The position numbers and the translations under genes were made by a program. From positions 170,371 through 234,370 of the forward strand of contig NZ_SDLI01000001.1 of assembly GCF_004123195.1 (NCBI RefSeq): 64,000 nt of DNA. The letters are read 5' to 3'. Source of the stretch: Ammoniphilus sp. CFH 90114 (GTDB lineage: Bacteria > Bacillota > Bacilli > Aneurinibacillales > RAOX-1). Below the pieces are notes generated by a model, which worked only from the letters and a program-made list of their open reading frames with translations, was not told the DNA's origin and made no database searches. Below are positions 30,971-39,668 of this stretch, in pieces; position 1 is the first letter of the stretch, and each line of letters begins with the position of its first letter.

Positions 30971-31058
30971 AGGACGTGTAGACTTTGTATAAGAGCCTCT
31001 TCTGGATTCTCGTATTGGTTCTAGCCATGCGGGAAGGATAATAAGGGAGGTGACAACG

Positions 31059-31520
31059 ATGAGTCGAGCGATCACCACAGCGGTCTCGAGTATCATGTTA
31101 GCACAGGGTCTTAAGATTCCATTTGAGTACCTTCAAACGGGCAAGTGGAACGTGAAGACGGCCGTAACTCCAGGGGGAATGCCAAGCTCCCATTCTGCAG
31201 GAGTCTCGTCGCTGGCTACTTATATTGGGCTAAAAAAAGGTTTTACATCCATTGACTTTTCAATAGCAACACTTTTAGGATTGATTGTGATGTATGATGC
31301 CGCTGGCGTGAGGTATCACGCTGGACAAACTGCCATTGCTGTTAATGGATTAAAAGAGTCCGTTGAGAAGCTATCTGAAAGCCATCCCGAAATAGCTCCT
31401 TATCACAACAGGGAAAAAGAATTAAAGGAAAGATTAGGTCATTTACCCTCGGAAGTGGCAGCAGGTGCCTTATTTGGTATAGCGATGGGTGCGCTTAGCT
31501 TTTTGTTTTCAAAAAGGTAG
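31059..31520 (+). CDS. yuiD: Divergent PAP2 family membrane protein (YuiD-like)
   Basis: 153-residue membrane protein of the 'acid phosphatase/vanadium haloperoxidase-related' family, with the signature GGMPSSHSAGVSSLAT and AGVRYHAGQ, which hold the PAP2-type catalytic residues. About four membrane helices. ATG 31059 sits 8 nt after AAGGGAGG; a GTG at 31050 overlaps that site and is rejected. Phosphatase substrate unknown. Confidence 0.85.
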   Translation: MSRAITTAVSSIMLAQGLKIPFEYLQTGKWNVKTAVTPGGMPSSHSAGVSSLATYIGLKKGFTSIDFSIATLLGLIVMYDAAGVRYHAGQTAIAVNGLKESVEKLSESHPEIAPYHNREKELKERLGHLPSEVAAGALFGIAMGALSFLFSKR

Positions 31521-31633
31521 AATCTTACATGACAAAAAAAGCGCTATTCTGACAACGGCTTATGACACCTTTCTATAGCAGTCCTGTGTTAAGTTTAAGA
31601 TAGGACAAGCTGGTAGAGAGGTGAAAAGTGATC

Positions 31634-31780
31634 ATGCCTGAACAAGAAACTGCAAAGATTAGCGAAGTGAAGATTGGAAACTATAAGAAAACGTTAATTG
31701 ATGTTCATCAATGGCAGATTGCTGCAAGATCAAAAAAATCACCTGCGATTCGATTCTTGAGTTGGCTGTTTGGTAATTAG
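31634..31780 (+). CDS. Small hypothetical protein (48 residues)
   Basis: An open frame starting at ATG 31634 (MPEQETAKISEVKIG) with GAGAGG about 11 nt upstream, ending RFLSWLFGN just before a strong terminator. It has a polar N-terminal half and a basic/aromatic C-terminal amphipathic segment that could touch the membrane. A GTG at 31628 is an alternative start. I do not recognise the family. Placement between yuiD and a terminator, with a ribosome site, supports a real gene. Confidence 0.5.
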   Translation: MPEQETAKISEVKIGNYKKTLIDVHQWQIAARSKKSPAIRFLSWLFGN

Positions 31781-31790
31781 GAAACTTTAA

Positions 31791-31833
31791 AAATAAAGAA
31801 AGGACTTCCGAGGAAGTCCTTTCTTTATTTTTA
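31791..31833. terminator. Bidirectional terminator, 19-bp stem
   Basis: AAATAAAGAAAGGACTTCC with its complement at 31812-31830, T/A-rich on both sides, between the small 48-residue gene and converging yuzA. Confidence 0.9.
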
Positions 31834-31844
31834 CTTTTAGGTTG

Positions 31845-32042
31845 TTACCTTTGAACAGCTCGTTCACGGAAGAGTAGGGACAGACAATAGATCCCTGCTA
31901 AACCTACAAGAGTGTACACGGTACGGCTAATCCAGCTAGACTCCCCACCAAATAGGGCAGCAACAAGATCCCATTGAAATAAACCAACGAGGAGCCAATT
32001 GAGCGCTCCGACAATTACTAATATAAGAGCTAAACGGTCCAT
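31845..32042 (-). CDS. yuzA: DUF378 family membrane protein (YuzA-like)
   Basis: 65 residues, two hydrophobic helices (about 4-22 and 40-57), with the DUF378 core VGALNWLLVGLFQWDLVAALFG. Function unknown. The minus-strand ATG at 32042 follows a GGAGGGA site. Confidence 0.82.
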   Translation of the reverse strand: MDRLALILVIVGALNWLLVGLFQWDLVAALFGGESSWISRTVYTLVGLAGIYCLSLLFRERAVQR

Positions 32043-32144
32043 TATATCCCTCCATTCATATTTTACGTTTTTAGGTTACCCTACGTATCCCAGGTTTATC
32101 CGCAATAACATAGTATAGAAATAAATGGAAGAGGGGGGGAACAG

Positions 32145-32735
32145 ATGCGAATAGGAGTTGATATAGATAACGTTATTCTTAATATAAGTCCTCTTCTTGA
32201 GAAGAGGGTACAAGAACAGTTTGGACCAGAATGGAACTTTTGGAACATATACCGAAAATACCGATTAGCGGATTCCATGTGTTTATCTTTTTGGGATGAA
32301 GTGAGATTTTGGAAAAAATATGGCTTAGAAATTGCTGTTGATTCTAGTCCCCTTCCGTTTTGCAGGAAATCGTTGAAATGGCTGAAACAGCAAGGGATAA
32401 AAATCTATTTAATAACGGCTCGACCTAACATCATGAAGCCGGCAACAATTGCATGGCTAAGGAAACATCGAATTCCCTATGACGATATCTTTTTTGGATC
32501 AACCAATAAAGGAAAGTTATGTAAAGAATTAGGTGTTCATGTTATGGTGGAAGATTCAGATAAGAATATTAAGAACCTAGTGAAACATGGGATTTTAACT
32601 GTGGCTATGCCTTACCCTTACAATGCAAATCTTAGACATAGGAATTTAGTTCATCTTGGTGACTGGAGATATATCGCTCAGTTCATTTGGCAGTTAAAAC
32701 AAATTAGGGCAGCTTCAGCATTTGCCCTGGCTTAA
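32145..32735 (+). CDS. HAD-superfamily 5'(3')-nucleotidase-like protein
   Basis: 196 residues. The N-terminal DxD motif is MRIGVDIDNVI, with LITARP as motif II and VEDSDKNIKN as the acidic motif IV, the pattern of bacterial NT5C-type deoxyribonucleotidases and related HAD phosphatases. The threonine often found after DxD is replaced (DIDNVI). The ATG follows GAGGGGGG. Its last 32 nt overlap the end of the converging LysM gene. The substrate is not predicted. Confidence 0.75.
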   Translation: MRIGVDIDNVILNISPLLEKRVQEQFGPEWNFWNIYRKYRLADSMCLSFWDEVRFWKKYGLEIAVDSSPLPFCRKSLKWLKQQGIKIYLITARPNIMKPATIAWLRKHRIPYDDIFFGSTNKGKLCKELGVHVMVEDSDKNIKNLVKHGILTVAMPYPYNANLRHRNLVHLGDWRYIAQFIWQLKQIRAASAFALA

Positions 32736-33084
32736 TAGCATCTTTAACCATCTGATTTATTCTTTTTATTTCGTTAATCTTCGCGACAGGATTTTCATTT
32801 GGAAAGTGGGTAACTGCAATTTTCCACAAGGTATCACCATCTTTTACTGTATATAGTCGCATGAATGAAGGGCTATCTGTTTTGGTGGCGGTGGTTTGCC
32901 CTGCTCCATTCCCCAATTGAGCAGGGAGATGCTGGACTCTCTTTTTAACAATCCAATGGAAGCAACTAAATATAAGAAAGAGAATAAGTAATAGCTTCAG
33001 TAAAGTAAGTAAGTGTTCCCACTCTGGTCCTTGATCTTCTTTATGAACGCTCTTGCCTTTTAGTTTTTTTAAAATAACAGCCAT
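32704..33084 (-). CDS. Membrane-anchored LysM-domain protein
   Basis: 126 residues: a basic cytosolic N-terminus, one transmembrane helix (about 27-45; LLTLLKLLLILFLIFSCFHWI), a short linker, and a C-terminal LysM domain (about 76-126; YTVKDGDTLWKIAV ... IKPGQMLKL) for peptidoglycan binding. It looks like YneA-type division inhibitors in layout, but lexA is not adjacent, so I leave it unnamed. It converges with and overlaps the HAD gene. Confidence 0.8.
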   Translation of the reverse strand: MAVILKKLKGKSVHKEDQGPEWEHLLTLLKLLLILFLIFSCFHWIVKKRVQHLPAQLGNGAGQTTATKTDSPSFMRLYTVKDGDTLWKIAVTHFPNENPVAKINEIKRINQMVKDAIKPGQMLKLP

Positions 33085-33280
33085 AGTACATCCCTCCTCT
33101 AATAAATTCTATGCAGAGAGGAGGGAGAACTTGTCCATAACATAAAGGGGAATTGCCGCTTATGGTAAATCAGAAAGAGATCAGGTATAGTACATATAGT
33201 TAACTACATATTAGTAACCAATTGCCTATAGAATTGGTATCATAACATGAGAATAATGATTTATCTAGGGAGGCTTCCTG

Positions 33281-34354
33281 ATGGAACAAAAGATGAAAAT
33301 TGGTATCATATATGGTGGTAAATCCAGTGAACATGAGGTATCGCTTAGTACGGCGAAAGCGATTATGAATGCTATAGATCGAGCTCAATTCAACATTATT
33401 CCATATTATATTCAGCTTAATGGGACCTGGGTTAAGGGACAAGAACCCGAGGGTGAGATTGAGTCTGTGGAACAATTGCGATTAAGTGGAACTCCAGAGC
33501 AACAGCCTAACGTCCTTCGTCTAAAGGAAGAGATTGATATCGCCTTCCCTGTCATTCATGGTCCTTACGGAGAAGACGGAACGCTTCAGGGGCTATTGGA
33601 GATGGCCGACGTGCCTTACGTGGGGACGGGTGTTCTTGGATCTTCCCTTGGGATGGATAAAGTAGCCATGAAAAATGTATTTGGAGAAATCGGGATTCCT
33701 CAGTGTAAGTATTTATCCTTTCTTCGTGCCCAACTAGAACAGGGGATGTTTGAAGTGGTTTCTCAAATTGAAGAGTCCCTTGGTTATCCTTGCTTTGTTA
33801 AGCCAGCTAACATGGGTTCAAGTGTCGGGATATCAAAAGCTAAGAACCGTGAATCGTTATTAGAAGCCCTTCAATTGGCAGCACGCTTCGACCGCAAGAT
33901 TATTGTGGAGGAGTTCGTTTCAGGGAGAGAGTTGGAGATCGGAGTACTAGGAAATGACGAGTTAAAAACATCTGTCATAGGAGAAATTGTTTCTGTGAAT
34001 GAGTTCTATGACTATGAAGCCAAATATAAAAATACAGGAACCAAGCTTCATATTCCTGCTCATATCCCTGATTATGTGAAGACTCAAATCGAGGAAATGG
34101 GAAAGAAGGCGTTTCATGGAGTCGATGCAACAGGTTTGAGTAGAATCGACTTTTTCTGGGATGAGAAAAATGACAAAGTACTTATCAATGAGATCAATAC
34201 TATGCCCGGTTTTACACCTTTTAGTATGTACCCAATGCTCTTTCAAGCGGCAGGGATATCTTATGGCGAGTTGATTCATACCTTGGTTCAACTAGGCTTC
34301 GAACGATATGATGACCGCCATGGGAATGCGGTAGCAGCGGAAAAGCTAAATTAG
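33281..34354 (+). CDS. ddl: D-alanine--D-alanine ligase
   Basis: ATP-grasp enzyme that makes the D-Ala-D-Ala dipeptide for peptidoglycan. 357 residues with IIYGGKSSEHEVSL, HGPYGEDGTLQGLLE, CFVKPANMGSSVGISKA and the metal-binding INEINTMPGFT. The Tyr in the Y/F-selecting region and exact ligand specificity were not checked. ATG 33281 follows GGGAGG. In B. subtilis ddl and murF are co-directional; here murF converges from the other strand. Confidence 0.95.
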   Translation: MEQKMKIGIIYGGKSSEHEVSLSTAKAIMNAIDRAQFNIIPYYIQLNGTWVKGQEPEGEIESVEQLRLSGTPEQQPNVLRLKEEIDIAFPVIHGPYGEDGTLQGLLEMADVPYVGTGVLGSSLGMDKVAMKNVFGEIGIPQCKYLSFLRAQLEQGMFEVVSQIEESLGYPCFVKPANMGSSVGISKAKNRESLLEALQLAARFDRKIIVEEFVSGRELEIGVLGNDELKTSVIGEIVSVNEFYDYEAKYKNTGTKLHIPAHIPDYVKTQIEEMGKKAFHGVDATGLSRIDFFWDEKNDKVLINEINTMPGFTPFSMYPMLFQAAGISYGELIHTLVQLGFERYDDRHGNAVAAEKLN

Positions 34355-34397
34355 AAATCAATCCCCTTATTTAATTAATGTGATGCTCCCATAAATA

Positions 34398-34449
34398 AAG
34401 GGTGATCCCAAGACGCGGTGTAATTGACCTGCCTATAGGGACACCCTTC
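34398..34449. terminator. Bidirectional terminator between ddl and murF
   Basis: AAGGGTG and CCC pair with GGG and CACCCTT across a 2x2 internal loop, flanked by A-rich and T-rich tracts on either side. Confidence 0.6.
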
Positions 34450-34452
34450 ATT

Positions 34453-35817
34453 TTATTTAAAAGCCATCAAGTCCTGAATGACTTCCTCTAACATCATACC
34501 TCTAGATGCTTTAAATAGTAACGCATGTTGTCGGTCCATAAAGGTCATTAAGAATGGAGCTACTTCATCCTTGTTGCTAAAGTGTCTGGTTGGCACTTGG
34601 GCACTCTCCCCTATATGGCGAGCCTGATCGCCAACCGTAACCACGTAATCAACTGACTCACGAAGACCTTTTATGAAACTTCCTACTTCCTTATGATAAT
34701 CCGTGCTTCCTTCCCCTAACTCATACATGTCGCCTAGTACAAGCACTTTTTTATATTGAGGGAGGATCCCACTAAAGGTCTGAATAGAGCTCATCATGGA
34801 GGTAGGACTGGCATTATAAGCATCGTTGATAACAAGGGCGTTCTCTACTTCCTGTACAAGCTCAAATCGCATAGGAGAAATGGCTAGAGTGGATAAGGAA
34901 TCCCGGATCTCCTCAAGTGAGTAGCCGTAACGATAGGCAATGAAAATAGCGGGTAAGGTATTAGCTACGTTATAAGTACCGAACATGGGAATCTCCATCT
35001 GTTGGCTTTTACCATCTACATGAACCGTATAGGAAGTTCCTCGATCTGTAGTAATGATTGAAGTAGCATAGATGTCTGACTCTTGTTCAATGCTGTAGAA
35101 GTAATTTTTACCTGGATTCAGATAGCTAATGTCCCTAACGTAAGAGTTATCGCCATTCAAGATGGCAAAACCGTGGGGAGAGGTATGCGGGAGAAGTTCC
35201 CCTTTTGCTTTCGCAATATTTTCCCTCGAACCTAGGTGCTCTATATGGGCGTCAGTAACATTCACAATAACACTTACTTCTGGCTTGCTGATAGAGGCTA
35301 AGTAATCAATCTCCCCTGCGTGATTCATCCCCATTTCTAATACGGCCATCTGGTGGTCAGGTTGAATTTGAAGAAGGGAGAGGGGAACGCCAAGATGATT
35401 GTTAAAATTTTTATAGGTTTTATAGATGTTTTTCTTGTAACTCAGGATATGGGCAATCATATCTTTTGTGGTGGTTTTTCCGTTGCTGCCCGTTACCGCG
35501 ATGATGGGGAGGTTTAAACGCTGACGATAGAACTTTGCAATCTTTCCGAACGCTAATTGAGTATCCTCCACTAGAACATAAACTAACCCGCTATCCATAT
35601 CCATGTAGGTTTCATCAGATATAAGTGCTGCGACTGCTCCCTTAGATTTAGCTTCGGCCAGGAATAGGTGTCCATCTCTATTTCCGCCTGTGAGGGCAAT
35701 ATACATGCCTCCAGGTCCGACCTGACGAGTATCAAAGTGAAAGGAGTGGACAGGCAACGAGGGTAATCCGATCCATTTGCCTTCTGCGGCCTGACCTATT
35801 TCTTGTAGAGTAAGCAT
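34453..35817 (-). CDS. murF: UDP-MurNAc-tripeptide--D-alanyl-D-alanine ligase
   Basis: Adds the D-Ala-D-Ala made by Ddl to the cell-wall precursor. 454 residues: an N-terminal UDP-binding domain (FDTRQVGPGGMYIAL), central ATPase with AVTGSNGKTTTKDM, EMGMNHAGEIDYL, NDAYNASPTSM and a C-terminal domain (VLGDMYELG). The ATG at 35815-35817 has GGAGGAG just upstream; the longer frame to 36027 is not supported. Converges with ddl. Confidence 0.95.
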   Translation of the reverse strand: MLTLQEIGQAAEGKWIGLPSLPVHSFHFDTRQVGPGGMYIALTGGNRDGHLFLAEAKSKGAVAALISDETYMDMDSGLVYVLVEDTQLAFGKIAKFYRQRLNLPIIAVTGSNGKTTTKDMIAHILSYKKNIYKTYKNFNNHLGVPLSLLQIQPDHQMAVLEMGMNHAGEIDYLASISKPEVSVIVNVTDAHIEHLGSRENIAKAKGELLPHTSPHGFAILNGDNSYVRDISYLNPGKNYFYSIEQESDIYATSIITTDRGTSYTVHVDGKSQQMEIPMFGTYNVANTLPAIFIAYRYGYSLEEIRDSLSTLAISPMRFELVQEVENALVINDAYNASPTSMMSSIQTFSGILPQYKKVLVLGDMYELGEGSTDYHKEVGSFIKGLRESVDYVVTVGDQARHIGESAQVPTRHFSNKDEVAPFLMTFMDRQHALLFKASRGMMLEEVIQDLMAFK

Positions 35818-35975
35818 AAAACTCCTCCTTCTTAATTGTCCGTTAGATAAGCATACTGATGTAATGCTATCACTAAGACAGGGATCACAGCAACTATTGG
35901 ATAGGGATCCTTGACTTAAATCTCTAAAAAACGGTACATTGAAAGGAACGAAAATCATGAGGAGGCATCTGAAAA

Positions 35976-36299
35976 ATGGACATGAACTGTTTGTTCTGTA
36001 AGATCTTAGACAAGCAAATTCCAGCAAAAATTGAATATGAAGACGATAACGTGATGGTGTTCCACGATATTAACCCTAAAGCACCTGTTCATCTATTGAT
36101 TATCCCTAAGAAACATATTGCTACTATGATGGATGTTACGGAAGAAGATTTATCTATAATCTCATACATACATAAGATAGCCCAAGAGCAGTATCACAAG
36201 TTAGGGTTAAAGGGAATGCGCCTAATCAATAACTGTGGAGAAAAGGGCGGACAAGAAGTTTTCCACCTCCATTACCACCTTTTAGGATGGACAGAATAA
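35976..36299 (+). CDS. HIT family protein (HinT-like nucleotide hydrolase)
   Basis: 107 residues with the histidine-triad motif FHLHYHLLG and the N-terminal CLFCKILDKQIPAKI. HinT proteins hydrolyse adenosine phosphoramidates and aminoacyl-adenylates. It is on the other strand from murF and upstream of rpsU, a common Firmicutes arrangement. ATG 35976 follows AGGAGG. Confidence 0.92.
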   Translation: MDMNCLFCKILDKQIPAKIEYEDDNVMVFHDINPKAPVHLLIIPKKHIATMMDVTEEDLSIISYIHKIAQEQYHKLGLKGMRLINNCGEKGGQEVFHLHYHLLGWTE

Positions 36300-36319
36300 G
36301 TTAAAATAAAATGTTCATG

Positions 36320-36349
36320 TTGACCAGGGTGGTACATCTATAATATAAT
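36320..36349 (+). promoter_or_regulatory. sigma-A promoter of rpsU-yqeY
   Basis: TTGACC at 36320-36325 and TATAAT at 36344-36349, 18-nt spacer, about 60 nt before the rpsU start. Confidence 0.6.
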
Positions 36350-36409
36350 ATGCTTTGACAGTCTGAATAAGATTGTTTTTAATGGTTAATGCGGAGGGAG
36401 GGAAAAGCA

Positions 36410-36583
36410 ATGTCTGAAGTTCGCGTACGTAAAAACGAATCTCTTGATGCCGCTCTTCGTCGTTTTAAACGTGAAACAGGTAAGGCGGGTATTCTAGCTG
36501 AAGTGAAGAAGCGCAGACACTACGAAAAGCCTAGCATTAAGCGTAAGAAGAAGTCTGAAGCTGCTCGTAAGCGCAAGTTCTAA
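36410..36583 (+). CDS. rpsU: 30S ribosomal protein S21 (bS21)
   Basis: 57 residues, strongly basic, [21 protein letters not shown] to a [12 protein letters not shown] tail. It is a 30S protein that aids initiation. ATG 36410 is used because GGAGGGAGGG at 36393-36402 precedes it by 7 nt. yqeY follows 40 nt later, the standard pair. Confidence 0.98.
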   Translation: MSEVRVRKNESLDAALRRFKRETGKAGILAEVKKRRHYEKPSIKRKKKSEAARKRKF

Positions 36584-36623
36584 ATTTTTGAAATTTAAGT
36601 TTAAAGTAGGATAGGGTGACGAA

Positions 36624-37070
36624 ATGAGTCTACTTGATAAACTTAACGATGAACTAAAGCAAGCCATGAAAGATAAGGATAAGCTCAAACTCTCCGTCAT
36701 CCGCATGGTGAAGTCTTCAATTAAAAATGAAGAAATTAACCAACAAGGTAAAGAGCTTACCGAAGATCAGGTGCTTACTCTAGTGAATCGTGAGTTGAAG
36801 CAGAGACGCGATTCCCTCCAAGAATTTGAAAATGCAGGCCGAGAAGATCTGGCTGAGCAAACTCGCGCTGAAATCGAAGTACTACTTACTTATTTGCCGA
36901 CTCAATTAACGGAAGAAGAGATCCGTCAAATTGTACAAGAGTCTGTAGAGCAAGTTGGAGCTACATCGAAGAAGGACCTTGGAAAGGTTATGGGAGCCAT
37001 CATGCCTAAGGTTAAAGGCAAAGCTGATGGGAACCTCGTGAACAAAATTGTTCAGGAACTGCTTCCTTAG
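36624..37070 (+). CDS. yqeY: GatB/YqeY domain-containing protein
   Basis: 148 residues with SLLDKLNDELKQAMKDKDK, RMVKSSIKNEEI and the C-terminal KDLGKVMGAIMPKVKGKADG, diagnostic of YqeY. It resembles the tail domain of GatB, the amidotransferase that makes Gln-tRNA, and may bind tRNA. It is co-transcribed with rpsU. Confidence 0.95.
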   Translation: MSLLDKLNDELKQAMKDKDKLKLSVIRMVKSSIKNEEINQQGKELTEDQVLTLVNRELKQRRDSLQEFENAGREDLAEQTRAEIEVLLTYLPTQLTEEEIRQIVQESVEQVGATSKKDLGKVMGAIMPKVKGKADGNLVNKIVQELLP

Positions 37071-37079
37071 AACATACAA

Positions 37080-37112
37080 ACACCTTATGCGTTGAGCATA
37101 AGGTGTTTTTGT
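37080..37112 (+). terminator. Rho-independent terminator after yqeY
   Basis: Perfect 11-bp stem ACACCTTATGC / GCATAAGGTGT with a T run. Confidence 0.9.
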
Positions 37113-37146
37113 GTTTTTCACTAAAATTTATAGATTTCTTACCCGT

Positions 37147-37173
37147 TGAAACTTTTTCCAGTTAAGTACCGTA
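37147..37173 (+). promoter_or_regulatory. sigma-W-type (ECF) promoter of nfeD-floA
   Basis: TGAAAC at 37147-37152 followed by TTTTT, a 17-nt spacer and CGTA at 37170-37173 (CGTATT) match the sigma-W consensus TGAAAC / CGTA. The equivalent yqeZ-yqfA-yqfB operon of B. subtilis is sigma-W dependent. It lies about 140 nt upstream of the nfeD ATG. Confidence 0.65.
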
Positions 37174-37314
37174 TTACTACTAAGTCCAGAGGAACAGGAA
37201 GCTTTGGTTCTCTCGCTTGCAATAAAATCATTTGGGTGAGAATCCTTGGTCTCATGGTAGGAGAAAATGAATACAGGAACACATATTATTAAAGGAAGGA
37301 GGGAGGTAACAGAA

Positions 37315-38649
37315 ATGGTTTTGTTTAAGAATTTTAGACTGGTAATGTGTGCTTTGACACTTATCCTTGGTATACTTGGAGCATTTTCATCCCTAACAAG
37401 TTCTGAGTCTGGCAAGTTAGTCTATGTCATTCCTGTTAAGCAAGGCGTAGAACAAGGGCTTCATAAGTTTCTTGTGAGGGCCTTTGAGGAAGCGAAAACC
37501 AATGAGGCAGATGCTATTTTTTTAGAGATTGATACACCAGGTGGTGAAGTTCAAGCTGCAGGAGAAATTGGGAAGCTTATTCGTAATCAAGAAGTGCCAA
37601 TCTACGCCTTTATAGTCGATGAAGCTTTTTCTGCAGGTACATACATAGCCTTGAATGCCGATAAGATTATTATGACCCCAGGAAGTGCTATGGGTTCTGC
37701 AGCTCCTATTGATTTGGCAGGAAATATGGCTGAAGAGAAATTTGTCTCAGCATGGACGAAGAAGATGAGAAGCGCTGCCGAAATGAATGGCAGGGATCCG
37801 TTGATCGCAGAAGCAATGGTTAATCCGGAACTTGAGATCGAGGGTGTGACAGAAGCGGGAAAGATCCTATCTCTAGCACCTGCCTTGGCTAAGGAAGTAG
37901 GATATGCTGATTACCTAGCGCAGAATCTAGAGGATGCCTTTGTACAGACCGAATTCGAGGGACCAGCCGTTATTCGTCTTGAACCTAATATGGGGGAAAG
38001 AGTCGCTAGATGGGTTACAAGCCCCTATATTATCCCTATTTTACTCACTGTCGGGTTAGCAGGAATCGTAATAGAGTTGTTGGTCCCAGGCTTCGGACTC
38101 CCAGGGATTCTCGGTCTATCAGCTTTCTCGCTATACTTCTTTGGTCACTATATAGCGGGATTTGCTGACTGGCTCCATATTGTCTTGTTTATTGTAGGAA
38201 TTATTTTGTTGCTCATTGAAGTGGTTGTTCCGGGCTTTGGTATTTTTGGAGGGCTAGGAATTTTGTCCATTCTTGGGGGGATTGTAATGGCCGCTTATGA
38301 CCCTATGTTTGGATCCTTCTCTCTCGGGATTGCTTTTATTGTGACCATTGTTATCTCGTTTATTGTCATTAAGTATTTCGGTCATCGTGGAGTTTGGAAT
38401 AAGTTCATTTTGCGAGAGCAGCAAAAGAATGAGCAAGGCTATATAGCCCCGAAGGATTGGAAACAATTTTTAAACAAAGAAGGAGTCGCTGTAACCACCT
38501 TAAGACCGTCTGGAACAGCTGAGATTAATGGGGAAATAATCGATGTCGTTTCTGAAGGCGGCTTTATTGAAAAAGGAAAAACCATCAAGGTAATCCGGGT
38601 GGAAGGCACGCGTGTCGTCGTTCGTGAAAACAAAACAAATATGTCCTAA
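37315..38649 (+). CDS. yqeZ: NfeD-type membrane-bound protease-like protein (YqeZ)
   Basis: 444 residues: an N-terminal membrane/signal segment (about 5-25), a ClpP-class serine protease domain (about 35-220) with LEIDTPGGEVQAAGEI and the nucleophile in EAFSAGTYIALNAD, several transmembrane helices (about 230-360) and a C-terminal OB-fold (about 375-444). NfeD proteins work with flotillins at the membrane, and floA follows 12 nt later. ATG 37315 follows GGAGGGAGG; an in-frame ATG at 37267 lacks such a site. A sigma-W-type promoter upstream suggests envelope-stress control. Confidence 0.93.
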   Translation: MVLFKNFRLVMCALTLILGILGAFSSLTSSESGKLVYVIPVKQGVEQGLHKFLVRAFEEAKTNEADAIFLEIDTPGGEVQAAGEIGKLIRNQEVPIYAFIVDEAFSAGTYIALNADKIIMTPGSAMGSAAPIDLAGNMAEEKFVSAWTKKMRSAAEMNGRDPLIAEAMVNPELEIEGVTEAGKILSLAPALAKEVGYADYLAQNLEDAFVQTEFEGPAVIRLEPNMGERVARWVTSPYIIPILLTVGLAGIVIELLVPGFGLPGILGLSAFSLYFFGHYIAGFADWLHIVLFIVGIILLLIEVVVPGFGIFGGLGILSILGGIVMAAYDPMFGSFSLGIAFIVTIVISFIVIKYFGHRGVWNKFILREQQKNEQGYIAPKDWKQFLNKEGVAVTTLRPSGTAEINGEIIDVVSEGGFIEKGKTIKVIRVEGTRVVVRENKTNMS

Positions 38650-38661
38650 GGAGATGGTCAA

Positions 38662-39660
38662 ATGGATGCTTCAATTTTATCCCTTTTTCTAACGATTGCG
38701 TTGGCTGTAATCGTATTATCAGTCTTTTTTACCTTTGTTCCGGTCATGCTCTGGATTTCTGCCTTGGCCTCGGGAGTACCGATCGGAATCATTACTTTAG
38801 TGGGAATGAGATTACGTCGAGTCATTCCTTCGCGTATTGTGAATCCCTTAATTAAGGCCAGAAAAGCGGGGTTGGATGTAACCTCTAACCAGCTGGAAAG
38901 TCACTTCTTGGCTGGAGGAAATGTTGATAGGGTGATAGATGCTCTTATTGCAGCCGAGAGAGCAAACATTGACCTTATGTTTGAGAGAGCAGCGGCCATT
39001 GATCTGGCCGGGCGTGACGTATTAGAAGCCGTTCAGATGAGTGTTAACCCGAAGGTCATTGAAACTCCATTCGTATCTGCTGTGGCAAGGGATGGGATTG
39101 AGCTAAAAGTTAAGGCAAGAGTTACGGTTCGTGCTAATATTGATCGTTTAGTCGGTGGTGCTGGAGAAGAGACAATTATCGCACGTGTTGGGGAAGGGAT
39201 TGTTACTTCCGTCGGTTCGTCCAACAGCCATAAAGAAGTGTTAGAAAACCCTGACCGCATCTCCCGTACTGTCTTAGAGAAGGGTCTTGACGCTGGAACC
39301 GCTTTTGAGATCCTTTCCATTGATATTGCGGATGTTGATGTCGGTAGAAACATTGGAGCCAACCTGCAAATTGAACAGGCTGAGGCAGATAAGCAAATCT
39401 CTCAAGCGAAAGCGGAAGAGCGTAGAGCGATGGCTGTTGCGCATGAGCAAGAGATGAAGGCCAAAGTACAAGAGATGCAGGCCAAGGTAGTAGAGGCTGA
39501 AGCACAGGTTCCTCAAGCTATGGCCGAAGCACTTAAGCATGGAAAACTAGGTGTAATGGATTATCTTAATATGCAGAACATTGATGCGGATACGGAAATG
39601 AGACAATCCTTTGGTCAGCAAACAGGAAAAATCAATTCTAAAGATCCTGATTCGAAATAG
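38662..39660 (+). CDS. floA: Flotillin-like protein FloA
   Basis: 332 residues: an N-terminal membrane hairpin (about 8-45), an SPFH domain and an Ala/Glu/Gln-rich coiled-coil tail (about 235-290, with [17 protein letters not shown]). It organises functional membrane microdomains and affects envelope fluidity. It is co-transcribed with nfeD. The sequence is typical of YqfA throughout. Confidence 0.97.
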   Translation: MDASILSLFLTIALAVIVLSVFFTFVPVMLWISALASGVPIGIITLVGMRLRRVIPSRIVNPLIKARKAGLDVTSNQLESHFLAGGNVDRVIDALIAAERANIDLMFERAAAIDLAGRDVLEAVQMSVNPKVIETPFVSAVARDGIELKVKARVTVRANIDRLVGGAGEETIIARVGEGIVTSVGSSNSHKEVLENPDRISRTVLEKGLDAGTAFEILSIDIADVDVGRNIGANLQIEQAEADKQISQAKAEERRAMAVAHEQEMKAKVQEMQAKVVEAEAQVPQAMAEALKHGKLGVMDYLNMQNIDADTEMRQSFGQQTGKINSKDPDSK

Positions 39661-39668
39661 GTGAAGTC

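Noticed and set aside
30985..31041. 18-residue hydrophobic peptide starting at TTG (MYKSLFWILVLVLAMREG)
   Set aside because: Very short, TTG start and weak ribosome site; no way to tell from chance without comparison.
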